Positions 8,754-20,000 of a stretch of DNA of 20,241 bases are shown in pieces (positions within the stretch are counted from its first letter, which is position 1; the number at the start of each line of letters is the position of its first letter). The stretch is from Gymnopilus junonius (taxonomy: Eukaryota; Basidiomycota; Agaricomycetes; Agaricales; Galerinaceae), in contig JADNYJ010000567.1 in assembly GCA_015501075.1 (NCBI GenBank), positions 1-20,241 on the forward strand. Reading direction: 5' to 3'. Made by a program: the position numbers and the translations under genes. A model generated the notes under the pieces. That model made no database searches, had not been told where the DNA came from, and was given only the letters and a program-made list of their open reading frames with translations.

Positions 8754-11315
8754 ATGCCGCCGATGCACAGCACACTGTCCTTTCCACTCATTTTTTCACT
8801 TTTTCTCCTCGGTTCAGGGTTTGTCTTTGCAACTGATCCAACCAATTCGACCAATTCGACCACCGCAACCAATGTAACGCTCGTTGCCAATTATGCACAC
8901 TTTCCACACTGGGACTATCTCAATGCCACGGTCGGAGGACGCCTGCATGCTGGTGTACCCCTTGCTCAACCCTGCTTTTCTCGTCCGACACTCTCAAACA
9001 TAACGCAATGCGCTACAGTCCAGGTCGACTACGCAGACCACGGTACGCGTTCTGTTCCGCACCCAACCTTCCGCGTCCCTCACGTCATCGCTACAGTGTT
9101 CCGTTCCGACAATTTCGGCGCGTACGAAATCACGCAGTGGGAGACATGTCAGACAAGTGGAGACGATTGTCTGTTGGATTGGAAAAACACCACAAATCCA
9201 GCTGCCTTTTTGCCACCAGCTCAATGTCGACAAGGAAGTGTGCCTAGCTACTACGTAAGTGACTTCCAAAATTTCAGCGATGAACTTTTGTTGATTATGA
9301 GACTAGATTGACGTCTCGGGCCCGAATGATGTTGTTTCCGCCTATAACTTTGCGAGCCAGTACCGTATTCCCCTGGTCATCAAGAATACTGGAGTTCGTT
9401 TGATCTTTTTTTTGACGTTTTTTAGGGTTATTGATATGTTATTTAGCACGATTACATTGGACGCAGCTCCGGACCAGGTACATTGGCTCTTGGGTGCGCA
9501 TATCTAAGAAGTCAAAACCGTTCTCCCTATTCTGATGACTTACGTATAGACGCACAATCTCGACAATGTGAGATTATCTTTGCATCCCGTTGAACGAGAG
9601 TATCTGATGGAGCGCTTAGTTGGACCTACATACTTCATTCGTTCCGCAAGGTTGTTCAGAACCCCCTACTACTGCGCTGACTGTCGGAGTAAGTGTTCGC
9701 AAGTTCAGGAAGAATATTAGCTAACGTTCAGGTTCTTAGGCTGGGCAACAGTTCAATTCTGTTTTGGATTTCACTGACGCCAATAACGTGACTGTCGTCT
9801 CAGGAGCTGATCCAGGTGTCGGGATATCCGGGGGATGGGTCATGGTATTCGTCTAACAGATATCCTAAAGGTACATGGCTCTGACAGTTTGCTTTCTTAG
9901 GGAGGCGGTCACGGTGTTTTGTCCCCTGCCCTGGGCCTCGGCGTTGACCGAGTTCTCGAGTTCAAAATCGTCACTCCGGATGGCAAATATCGTACAGCGA
10001 ACAAGTGTCAGAACCAGGATCTCTTCTTTGCTCTTCGCGGTGGAGGAGGCGGTACTTTCGGCGTCGTTCTAGAGAGCACGCACTTGGCCTCACCCGCAGT
10101 CAAACTACAAGTGTAAGTGTCCTACATTTTGCCAAGAGCCTCCCTTCATATCGATTTTTTTAGTGTCCTCGGTCTCAGCACCTTCAGCCCGACCAACGCC
10201 ACCAAACTTATCCAGGGTCTTGCGCAGAGTGCAGTGCAAATGGCTGCAGACGGATGGGGTGGATATATCACAGTGCGTTGCCTTCAATCTGGAATTGATG
10301 ATATTAAAGAAATATAAACGGCTCATGATTATGGTTCAGGTTTCTTCTGGTGACGCGGTCTGGGCCAATCCCCTTCTCAATAGCACAGCAGCACGAACGT
10401 CGGCTGCAGGGGTTGTTAAAGCATTTGCGTCTGTCGGTGGCACCACCACGTTTTTGACCATGAATTCTTACAAAGAATTTTTCGACACTTTCCTCGCTTC
10501 GAATACCATGGTATGCGGGTTTATGCGTTTACCTTTCTCAAACTAATTGCTCTCCTTTTCCAGCCGGTTGGAAGGCCCCAGGCTGTGGCCAGTCGTCTCA
10601 TCCCTGACACGAGCTTCAACAACGCGACTCTATTTAAGGATATGACGAACGCGATGCTTGGAGCTGACTTTGGTCAGATCCTTGCCACAACACCCTATGG
10701 ATTCAAAGGCTATGATCGTGGCGGAACGTCCATCAATCCTGCTTTCCGAACTGCGGTGTGGCACGTACGTATTCATTTTATTTCCCTACCTCAAACGGTC
10801 ACGAAATTCCTAACTCTTTTATCAGAGCGTCTTGGGCTATTTCTGGGACTTCGATGCTACAAGTTCTCAACGCATCAGCACTTACCAGAAATTAGAACAG
10901 CAATGGGCTACTGTGCGCGCGGAAACTCCTGGAGCTGCTGTTTACCAGGTAAGGACTCGCCACTTATATCTAACCCGTAACTGATTTTCACCTCTTTTGA
11001 AGAACGAGGCTGACGTCTATGAACCTGACTATATCGATGCTTTCTGGGGCTCTGCTAATTATGAACAGCTCTCGTCCATTAAACAGAAGTAGTACGTTCC
11101 CTCCGAGATATTTGATGTTTCCGCAGTTTCTGACTAACATACCCAATAGCGATCCCAACCATCTTCTTGATTGCTGGCACTGTGGTATGTATCAGCTTGT
11201 TCTAGGCTTACGTGACTTGCACTGATTCATTCTCGTTATTGTAATGTTCCGTGCAGTTGGGTGGAAAGGGCAGCAAGACTCACGCTTCCAGTGCTATCCA
11301 GACATCTCCAACTAA
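8754..11315 (+). CDS. Secreted FAD-linked oxidase (PCMH/BBE, isoamyl alcohol oxidase-like), copy 1
   Basis: Fourteen exons (8754-9254, 9307-9393, 9447-9493, 9550-9567, 9620-9688, 9740-9844, 9901-10112, 10164-10272, 10340-10510, 10564-10764, 10826-10948, 11003-11091, 11150-11184, 11257-11315) encode about 608 residues. A signal peptide ([15 protein letters not shown]) is followed by an Asn/Ser/Thr-rich mature start with N-glycosylation sites. The PCMH FAD domain shows [20 protein letters not shown], whose His (about residue 197) is the expected covalent FAD attachment site. [20 protein letters not shown] and [15 protein letters not shown] follow. The C-terminal BBE segment reads [18 protein letters not shown]. 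The place where bicovalent family members have a second flavin-linking Cys is Val here (GGWVM). Such enzymes oxidise alcohols or sugars with O2, giving H2O2; the substrate is unknown. The exon sum is one base short of a multiple of three: a T is missing at 9490-9491, where LALW is expected before the splice. Otherwise intact. ATG 8763 is an alternative start. Confidence 0.88.
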
Positions 11316-12402
11316 GCGTTCCCGGCTTCGGCACTACCACCGAATAGTTTCATACCCCCCATAATTGCTTTTTATTGTGGCTTTTTATTCTTAACTTTAA
11401 TCTTAACTTAAGGATGGTATTGGTTGTATGCAAGTTTCGAATGATCTGGACTGTTTATTTAGTAGTACTGTCAGATGGTCTAAGGTAATAGGTAGAACGT
11501 GCTTGGTATTTTGGAGGACTGGAAGAAAGATGGAATGTAAAAGACCTTACTTGATCACTAGTTTATTCTCCAAGGGGCAACGGTCGCGTTGTGTAAACTT
11601 ACTGTTAGAACTACCATGTACTTCTGAATCCTTTTAGACTCAAGCGTCCCCTCCTTTGCGGTTTACACATGGTTTTACCTAGGTTCCTCGGTTATTTCGA
11701 TTTTTGAATACTTCAATTCGTTTGACGCCAACTCCTGATCGGTCAAAGCAACGGAACTCGGGCTGATCAAGAAATGCCGAGAGTACCCGCAAGTCCGATG
11801 ATGATGGTTAATGCTAATCACTCGTGTTTCCCTCCGACTTACATTCGTGTGCAACGCGTATAACCACACATATCCACCACTCCATGGTATTATTCTACGA
11901 CTCCTTTTACATCAGGTTCTCCATAAATCGGCTCTCCCGCCTGCAGAGTATACTGAGTGTATCCTGTCACCTCCATGGGGCACGGATGTAGGCACAGTTT
12001 GATACAAGTTCCTTAACTTTATCCTTTCAAATGCACGATGACAGTTTACGTTTTATACAGGCTGCCGAATGATGGCTGTCTGGTCGATACCGCGTATCAA
12101 ATGTGTTCAAGTCGACAGTATGTATCAGCGACTGAAGCGAATTATTGTTAGGGCAGCAACGAAGGTAGCGTAGTTCTTTGGCTTCGACAAGGTACTAAAA
12201 CCTGTTCATAATGGCGGAGGCGATTTAGCTGCAGTCAGCGGCTGGAACAATCAAGTCGCCTCTAAATCGGGTCAGCTTACGACATTACTCTCCGATGCGC
12301 GTTGCTTTGATTTTGCAAATGTTTCAGCTTCCGCTAAAAGGATCTAATCAGAACTGCTACTCTGGTTCCCTCCTCTGACGTGATCTAAAAATAGATTATC
12401 CT
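11316..12402. other. Spacer between the tandem oxidase genes
   Basis: It contains the 3' end of copy 1 and the promoter of copy 2. ORFs here (for example plus 11428-11637, minus 11869-11675, plus 11811-12002) are short and featureless. No remnant of a third oxidase copy was detected. Confidence 0.4.
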
Positions 12403-12403
12403 C

Positions 12404-12409
12404 CTATAA
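12404..12409 (+). promoter_or_regulatory. TATA box of second FAD oxidase gene
   Basis: TATAAA lies 8 bases before ATG 12417 and 32 or 41 bases before the ATGs at 12441 and 12450. The first ATG is therefore probably upstream of the transcription start, which favours 12441 or 12450 as the translation start. Confidence 0.45.
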
Positions 12410-12440
12410 AGCAACCATGTTGGACGAACTAGTAGAGACC

Positions 12441-14943
12441 ATGTCGACGATGTTCGGCTCATTAGTCTCCTCATTCTTTCTCTTAAATCTCGCAGCAGCC
12501 ACGAGGGTACTTCTCCGGCCTGGAATGCTCTCAATAGCACAGTTGGAGGGCGTTTACAAGTCGGGGTACCGCTTGCTCAGCCATGCTTTTCCCTCCTGAA
12601 TGGAGGCGCACCAATGTACCAAACCCGACTGAGTGCTCAGACATTCAGACCAATATGAAAATCACAGTGGGTTTTGCGAATTGTGCCCCTTCCTTCCACT
12701 TGCTAATCTGTAACCTTCCCGGCAGTTTTCCGTTCTGACCATTTTGGAGCGTATGAAATCATTCAGTGGGAGACCTGTCAGACAACTGGGGACGAATGTC
12801 TTCTGGATTGGACAAACGCTACGAACCCTCAAGCTTTCGCGCCTCCCGCACAATGTCGACAAGGAAGTATATCGAATTACTACGTACGTCTTACCCCCGA
12901 CATTCATGGCTTCTTGATGGTTATGATTGCTCCAGATTGACGTTACCGGCCCTAGCGATGTAATTGCGGCTTTCACTTTCTCCAAAAGTGATCAAGTCCC
13001 TCTGGTCATTAAAAACACTGGGGTACGCTCGGCGGCTTTGTTCTTTTGGAGCGTTTAATGATGAAACCGGTTTCTAGCATGACTACATTGGCCGCAGTGC
13101 TGCACCAGGGTCTTTGGCTCTGTGGGTAAGACTACTCCCAATAATATATTTTTTTTGATATCTCATACTCGTGGTTACCCTACAGACCCACCACCTTGAC
13201 AAGGTGTGCCTTCATTTCTCTTCATCTGGAAATAGCTGTCTGACCAACCTGTTAGCTTGTCTTGAATCGCACTTTTGTGCCAACTGGCTGCTCAGGCAAT
13301 CCAACAACTGCTATCACCGTTGGCGTAAGTTTAAATTTAGATTTATCTTCTAGAGGGAAAGTTAAGCAAAGGAATAGGCTGGCCAGCAGTTCGAAACTGT
13401 CTATGCTTTCGCAGCCGCTAACAACGTTACTGTTGTGGCAGGAGCTGACCCTGGTGTCGGCCTCTCTGGTGGATGGGTGATGGTGCGTCGCGATGAACCA
13501 GTATGGACTATTTTTGGCTAAAATCTTTTCTCAGGGCGGTGGACATGGCGGACTATCACCATCAATGGGCCTAGGTGTCGACCGTGTCTTGGAGTTCAAA
13601 ATCGTCACCCCAGATGGTCAATATCGCATCGCGAACAAGTGCCAAAACACCGACCTTTTCTTTGCTCTCCGTGGTGGAGGCGGAGGAACGTTCGGAGTCG
13701 TCATTGAGAGCACACACATTGCTTCACCTCAGGTCACTGTTCAAGCGTAAGTCATTCGTTTCATGGCTTCTGCAACGACGGCTTAAGTATCTGGAATTTA
13801 GTCTATTAGGCACCTATAATGCCACAGCGGAGAATTCAACTAAGCTGCTCAAAGCTCTTGCCAAGAGTGCAGTGCAAATGGCCAGTGACGGTTGGGGAGG
13901 ATACATCACAGTGCGTTGATATTGCTGCTAAAGAAGTGTTTGTACCTGACCTTTGTTTTGATAGCCTCCTGGAGCTAGTGGCATATGGGCCAACCCAATT
14001 CTCAATAGCACTGCTGCCCAACAGTCCGCTGCTGGCGCCGTTGAAGCGTTTGCCTCCGTTGGGGGAACTACAACTTTCTTCGTAATGGATTCATACACCG
14101 AATTCTACGATACCTTTATTGCGTCCAACACCGATGTGAGTTTTTCAAGAAAAATGCGGTAGTACTTAGCTCGGTACTTACCTCCTTGATTTAGGCCTCC
14201 GGTAGACCTCAAGTATTAGCGAGTCGCCTCATTCCAGCCGACAAGTTCACAGACGAGACTCTCATTGACTCGCTCGTCGATGGTGTAGTTTCGTCTGAGT
14301 TTGGTCAAATTCTTTCTGTGGCCCCCTTTGCCTTCAAGGACTTCGACAACGGCACCTCTATCAATCCTGCATGGCGCACTGCTGTTTGGCACGTACGTCC
14401 CCTTGTTACTTGAACCAGGAAGCGAGTTGATTTGCGGTTCGAAAAAGAGTTTGATCAGCTACTACTGGAACTTCAATTCCACACTCTCTGAGCGTGTCGG
14501 CTTGTACAACAAGTTGGAACAAAGTGGGCTGTTGTTCGCCAGAGGACTCCTGGTGCAGCTGTTTACTTCGTGAGTTTCTCCATTTGGATTCTATGAAATA
14601 AGTCATTCTTACTCAGAGCCTTCATAGAACGAGGCAGACGTCTATGAACCCAATTACATTGATGCCTACTGGGGTGCCACTAATTATGCCAAATTATTGG
14701 CAATCAAGCAGAAGTAGTATGTATTATTCTGTTATTCTAGCTTCGTCAAGGGACTAATGAATTGTTGAACCAGTGACCCCAACCATCTTCTCGATTGCTG
14801 GAACTGCGGTACGTCTTTTCCCTACTCTTTTTCATTTTATTGCTCATCATGAGACTAAATCAATTTCTCTCTCTATAGTCGGCTGGAAAGGAGCTCAAGA
14901 TCCTCGTTACAAGTGTTACCCAAACACTACTGTGGGTAACTAG
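12441..14943 (+). CDS. Secreted FAD-linked oxidase (PCMH/BBE, isoamyl alcohol oxidase-like), copy 2, frame-broken
   Basis: Tandem paralogue of the gene at 8754-11315, with the same 13 intron positions plus one extra intron in the first exon (12667-12725, with a CTAAT branch site). A secretion signal (MFGSLVSSFFLLNLAAA) leads into WNALNSTVGGRLQVGVPLAQ. The flavin domain shows LVIKNTGHDYIGRSAAPGSL, GWVMGGGHGGLSPSMGLGVD and [15 protein letters not shown]; the BBE end reads [18 protein letters not shown]. Key residues match copy 1, including the FAD-linking His. Four one-base breaks are seen: after 12507 (GGG run), after 12612 (CC), at 12667 (AG before the GTGGGT donor) and at 14521-14523 (AAA, before KWAVVRQRTPGAAVYF). 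Each is repaired by lengthening a run by one base. From about 12726 to 14520 the coding frame is intact. Either the draft sequence is faulty or the copy is very recently inactivated. Function as for copy 1, possibly with a different substrate. Confidence 0.83.
12667..12725 (+). other. Extra intron of oxidase copy 2
   Basis: GTGGGT...CTAAT...CCCGGCAG, 59 nt. The corresponding coding region in copy 1 is continuous. Splicing in frame needs one additional G before the donor, giving ITVFRSDHFGAYE versus [14 protein letters not shown] in copy 1. Confidence 0.55.
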
Positions 14944-15960
14944 GTCGCTTGCCAGCTCCTTCGTTTGACGTAAATTTCGTACACTGAGCCATGTAATACT
15001 TCTGCCGAATATTGTCCATACAGGATAAATTACACCGTATCTATTTAAGTTGTCCCTTTGAAACACATCAAATATCCACATGCGTGTAGCATTTCGTGCG
15101 TTAACGACACGATGTATTCGCCAAATCCCTTTATCATAATTTTAGCTGTGTAGTCGTGTCCTCGTTGCGTCTCCTACTTATCATAAGCGTTGGTGTGGAA
15201 GGCTTGAAGCCTATTTATTCCATTGCTATTTCGTGCCAACAGACGATAAATGTGACAGCGTCTTGGACCTAGACCAGTCCCAATTCAAACTTTATTTGGT
15301 TAGAATCTCGAGGTGTGAAAAGGACTGACAAGGATAATACTTGCAACGTCACTTGTGCTGTGTGCTGAGCAAGTGCTGATTCTGCATGAGTTGCCAAAGC
15401 ACGTCACGTGACAAATGCGATCACCGTCACATCCTTGTCAGTGATCGGTAACATGTTGACATCGCGAGTTCAAAAAATATATTTCCTTCCAACTGCTTTC
15501 GTTTCGAGGTTTCAAATTTCAACGTCAACACTGACCTTGTACTTCTGTAAGACCTGGCTGCTATGATGTATCAGGCAGTGTGAAGAACGAAGGGTGCTGT
15601 GTCAAAATTCGTCAATTTCGTCCTTAACAAAATGATTGAATGAACTGCTGGGCTAATTGCCTACTTAGAAAAAGCACCAATGAAATGCGCCGACTTCGAA
15701 CAGAGCCATAGATTCTTACTGCGCTGTATAACGGAGAGTGGACAACATATACGTGTACGATATACACGCGGCCTTCAAGACATTCGACGTATCTAGTTTA
15801 TCGCGTGCAAGACCTGGTCTGTGGCTGCTCAGAGGACTTCCAGCTAATATGGATCTTCAATCGTAATCTCGCCCGCGGATTATATTCTCATCTTTACAGA
15901 GCGGTGATACTTTATGACCTTCAAGGGCTGGGATTAGGATAAGGGCTGGAGTTCGACTGC
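14944..15960. other. Intergenic region with palindromic motifs
   Basis: No coding signal. It contains the 10-bp palindrome GTCACGTGAC at 15403-15412 (E-box core CACGTG), and a 7-bp inverted repeat CGATCAC/GTGATCG (15418-15424 and 15441-15447). These could be binding sites for bHLH or bZIP regulators, but no target gene is established. Confidence 0.35.
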
Positions 15961-15966
15961 GTGAAG

Positions 15967-16440
15967 ATGGCCAAGTAAGTGGATGGCTGCTTCATGTACA
16001 CAGCGTCCTTCAACCGGTAATGTATACGTTACTGGCTCGGAGACATATACCATCCGTTCGTTCGCCTTTTCTTTTCTTTCTTGTCATCCAGAACCTCATG
16101 TATGCTTCACAGCCAGTTATATCTCCATGGGTACGTTCCTGCTCGACGGCTTGAACGCAATGGCATCGAGTCTTCGACAGTATTCTAGACTCGATCCCCA
16201 TCGAAACCAGACATTTGAGGTTGGGCTTATATCAGTATGTTCCTTGAAGGGCACGAGATCAACAACGAGCTTCAAGCCTCGACAAAGCGCAGAAAAGACA
16301 ACATCCTGCTTACATTGCGGAAAGGTCAACTGAGCGAAGTCGCAAGGCTCTTTGGAAAGGATAAGGCCTGCCATTTTTTTCCTAGGGCTGGTTCGTGGTT
16401 TTCACAGTTCGTTGCGGGTAGCCGGGCCTGAGGCTACTCT
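15967..16440 (+). other. Unidentified coding-like patch
   Basis: Plus-strand frames here read protein-like but in more than one frame. The best part is 16237-16380: FLEGHEINNELQASTKRR, then NILLTLRKGQLSEVARLFGK. A second frame follows with GFHSSLRVAGPEATLIARTF and meets a GTATGT donor at about 16465. Given the one-base losses seen in neighbouring genes, these may be exons of one gene split by frame breaks. A long minus ORF (16374-16117) overlaps. No family is recognised. Confidence 0.25.
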
Positions 16441-16465
16441 CATTGCTCGTACATTTGCCCCAAGG

Positions 16466-16798
16466 TATGTAAACCTGCTGAGGACCGAGGAAGGGTGGTG
16501 GACCGGTCAGGAAGGAAGAGGAGCTTGCGTGTATGTAAACAACGGACAATCTAAAATCAACAAAACAGGTCCAATAATTCATCCTACTACTCCTTGCGTA
16601 CATATTACGATGAAAATGAAGAAGTCCAATGCAATGGTATGTGTGTAGCTGAGGTAGAGAGTACGAAGTCAAGAGACACAGCGAGTAAGTAGCTAGGTAA
16701 ATAACCAGGTATGTCCAATTATCTAATGATTGTTCATAAACGACCGACATAAAAGATGAATTAGTTTGATGAAGCGAGGAAAAAACGTAAAGGATAGT
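16466..16798. other. Spacer before the chitin synthase 3' end
   Basis: No gene is supported. The opposite-strand ORFs (plus 16352-16648, minus 16750-16382) overlap each other and lack motifs. Confidence 0.35.
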
Positions 16799-17060
16799 CT
16801 ATGATTCAGAGAGAATCTTATCGATGGATTGATTTAAAAAGTCCTTTCGTGGAGAGAGATCTGCCTTGGGGAAGCGAGCCGCTATTGCCTCTCGGGCAGT
16901 TCTAGAAGGAAATAAATCATCAATATCAAATATCAATTCACGTAGCAGGAAAGAAAACCTTACTTTTTGGTTACTGTCATCAAGTCCTGAGTGCTCAGGT
17001 AGGTTCGGAGTGCGTTGAATAATTCATCATCAGTAGGGTTAGGATTCATATTAGGGCCAG
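16799..17060 (-). other. DEK_C domain of chitin synthase, split by an intron
   Basis: Residues [18 protein letters not shown] then, after intron 16963-16902, [19 protein letters not shown]. This C-terminal domain is known from DEK protein and from fungal class V/VII chitin synthases. It shows that the stop at 16960 in the unspliced frame is an intronic artefact and that the real stop is at 16799. Confidence 0.8.
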
Positions 17061-20000
17061 CGAAAGGATTGACAGATGTCGCCATTGAGATGTGGACATA
17101 GGACGCTGCTGAGGCAAGCCAGCTGCCCTGTTTGAGAACCATTGACACTTCCTCCGCCCCAAACATGCTCATTCCCGTCATCATTGGGGCTAAAGTCGGT
17201 GGCATCATTCCATACATGCTACCTGTAGTCTGGTAGCCCATTGGAGTAGCCATTGGCGCCATGGGCATATGACCGTAGTCAGAACCACCCGCACCGAACC
17301 GGGCCCACGAAGGGCATAAGGGGAATCTGTGGTAAGCCATATTGCGAGAGGGCATTTGTGGTGGGCCTTGATGCGAAATATTGCTATGAGACTGCTGACT
17401 ACCGCCCGTTCGGAAGTTGAAGTTGAGTTATTGTTGATCAAGTTGGTGTCACGGTAGTAATCACCCGATGAGAAGGTTCGTTGTAGGGGTGCGGCGACTC
17501 TTCTCGCGAACGTGGAGCTTGAGAACGAGAACGCTTGGTATCGTATCCAGTGTCATCAGAATGGTGGGTGCCCGATTCCCCCATGCTTCTGCCTCATATT
17601 CTAAAGGTAGAAGATGAGAAAACATAATTAAGAAGAACGTGAAGAAATACCACTGAACTTCTTGAGAGGAATCATAGACTCATCAAACTTCATCCTCGTT
17701 CGTGATGACCTTCTTGTCCTTTCCTTCACCAATGAAAACGGGTATTACCAGCTAAACTCGTCCATACACCAGAACGAATAAACGGGGAGGAATGTAAACA
17801 GGGTATCTTGAGGCAGGGTCAGCTGGCAGGCAAAGCAGAGAAGAAATGGCAAAACGAGAAGTAGGTATACAACCATCCATCCGACAAGCATGAACTTCGT
17901 TTGATGATGAAGATTGATCGCCTATACCAACTTCATGAGCGAACTGGTCGTATCGGAGACGACGGAGACATACCTGCAAACCATAGGTAACTGCTAACAG
18001 ACAAGAGCAATGGTGGGCAAAGCGGCGGCACGAATGGCAACAACAACGATGAGGTATATAAGCTAAGCAAAAGTTAACTCAATGCACTTGAGAAAGCAAT
18101 AACAAAGGCTTACATATACAACAGTAGCGGGGAGGATCTAACACATAAGGCTTTAAGTAAACAGGAATGACATTCAAAGTACAAACGACTGACCATAGTT
18201 CCAACGAGATCAATAAACACGAAGAATCTCATAGAGAAAAGCAGAATCCAAACAATTCCGGTAGAATGATGAGCTCGCAAAGATTGTGAACGGTGGAGTT
18301 GATCCAACGACGTCTCTGAGAGAACAACACCCTCCACGACTCGGGCGCCATCGTATGTGCTGTAGCATCAGGCTGGAACTTCGTCTTGTAAGTCGGGAAA
18401 TGCTTCATCAGTAAGGTTGTCAAGAATCGATCTTCTCCGAGCGAGAACAGTTCTTTTGTGCAGCGTATCCACATTCGTTCCGCGTACTCCTCGATGATAC
18501 GGTTGGAGATGATAATGGGCCTCCTTTGTCAGCCGTACGCACACGGTATAGAGAGAAACATCCGGGCAAACAAGTGACGGAGCCGAAGAGAGACTCGAAG
18601 GCCTTGGACAAATGGTGGGAGATATAGTATTCATAAACTTGAATCATAGTCCACCAGGATCCTTCCTCGTTCGTGAGCTTGGTTTCACCGCAAATACCAA
18701 TGATCTTCGAGTCATCTGAACTGGAAGCAACTAATCGGTTGAGAGATTCCGGGGTGACAGTCTGCAACAGATCGGAGCAGATCAGCACAGATCAGCAGGA
18801 TGGAGAAGGAAGAGAAGGCATACCGTATCAGCGTCCTGTGAAATATACTCATAGAAAGCTGGATCAATGCCAATGACGTTGCGCATCTGATGATAGATTT
18901 CCAATTCCAAAGGAGACATCGGAAGATCGAAGTGGACACGATTGAGGTAGTGTAATAAGAGGATCTGAGAGTCTCGCTTGCCACGGTTACCAGGCTTGGA
19001 CCTTTCAGTGGGCTTGCCGACTTTGACGACGACCATGTACCTGAAGAAGGTCAGCCACGTCATCACAGAGAGAGGAGGAAAAGAGCACATACGGGACGAC
19101 ATGACCTTCGAACTCGTACAATCCAGAATAAATCTTGCATAATTCAACGCCTTGCTACCTTCACCAACACTCTTGAACAGCAGCGGCTCCGGGTCCAGCT
19201 TGGGGTCGACTCCAAGAATGTCTAAAACGATCCTGGGGGTGGTGCGATCGTTCCCGCTTCCAATGATGTTGCCATCGCAAATGATGAAGATGAGCTTGCG
19301 CTTGTCATCGTAGTTGAGCGCGGCGAGGGAGTCGATGGTCCTGCGGAGAGAGTCCTCTCCTTCGGTATAGCACGGCACTTGACAGAGCACGAACTTGTCT
19401 TGGAGCTCGGGTGTGCGTTTACTTCGAGTTGAAGAGCAGCCAGGACTATCAAGCACATAAAAGAACCATTAACACTTCGTGCGGGAAAGAAAGGACTTGG
19501 TAAGGGAGAAACTTACACTTCAGCAAGATACTCGCCATCAAAATACCCGATATGATAATCAACAAGTAATTCTGAACCTGGCACCTGGCACTCTTCCTAA
19601 AGTCCGCCTCGCCAGAAAGGAACACGTTTTCTAGACAATCCATATGTTGAGCCTTCGTCTGCGCATCCATCTTGGCATAAACGGCATCGAGAGGTTTTGT
19701 GAGATCCTGCCCAGATTGCTGTTCGAAGACGGCAACGAAATCAGAGTTCATCCAAGCCATGGAAGGGTTATTGTTCGAAAGTCCAAGGGTGTAGACATAG
19801 TCAGTCAAATCGTATAACTTGTTGTTATAGAAGCCCCAGATCCTAATGAATTGGTCCATTAATCCCAGCCCTCGGTATAAAAGGAAAGAGAACAACGTAC
19901 TTTTGTTCATTCTGATCCGCAGCAGCGATAGCCACAGATTTTCGCGTATATACCAGCGGACCCTTCTTGAATGTCTGCATCTTAGGGAAGAACACGGTCG

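Noticed and set aside
8994..9269. 91-codon minus ORF, and the similar minus ORF at 12662-12985
   Set aside because: Both are antisense shadows of the same conserved exon in the two oxidase paralogues.
12417..12440. ATG at 12417 as the start of oxidase copy 2
   Set aside because: It lies only 8 bases after the TATA box and adds charged residues (MLDELVET) ahead of the secretion signal, so 12441 or 12450 is preferred.
16960..16962. In-frame stop as the end of chitin synthase
   Set aside because: It lies at the 5' splice site of intron 16902-16963; splicing joins the second half of the DEK_C domain and moves the stop to 16799.
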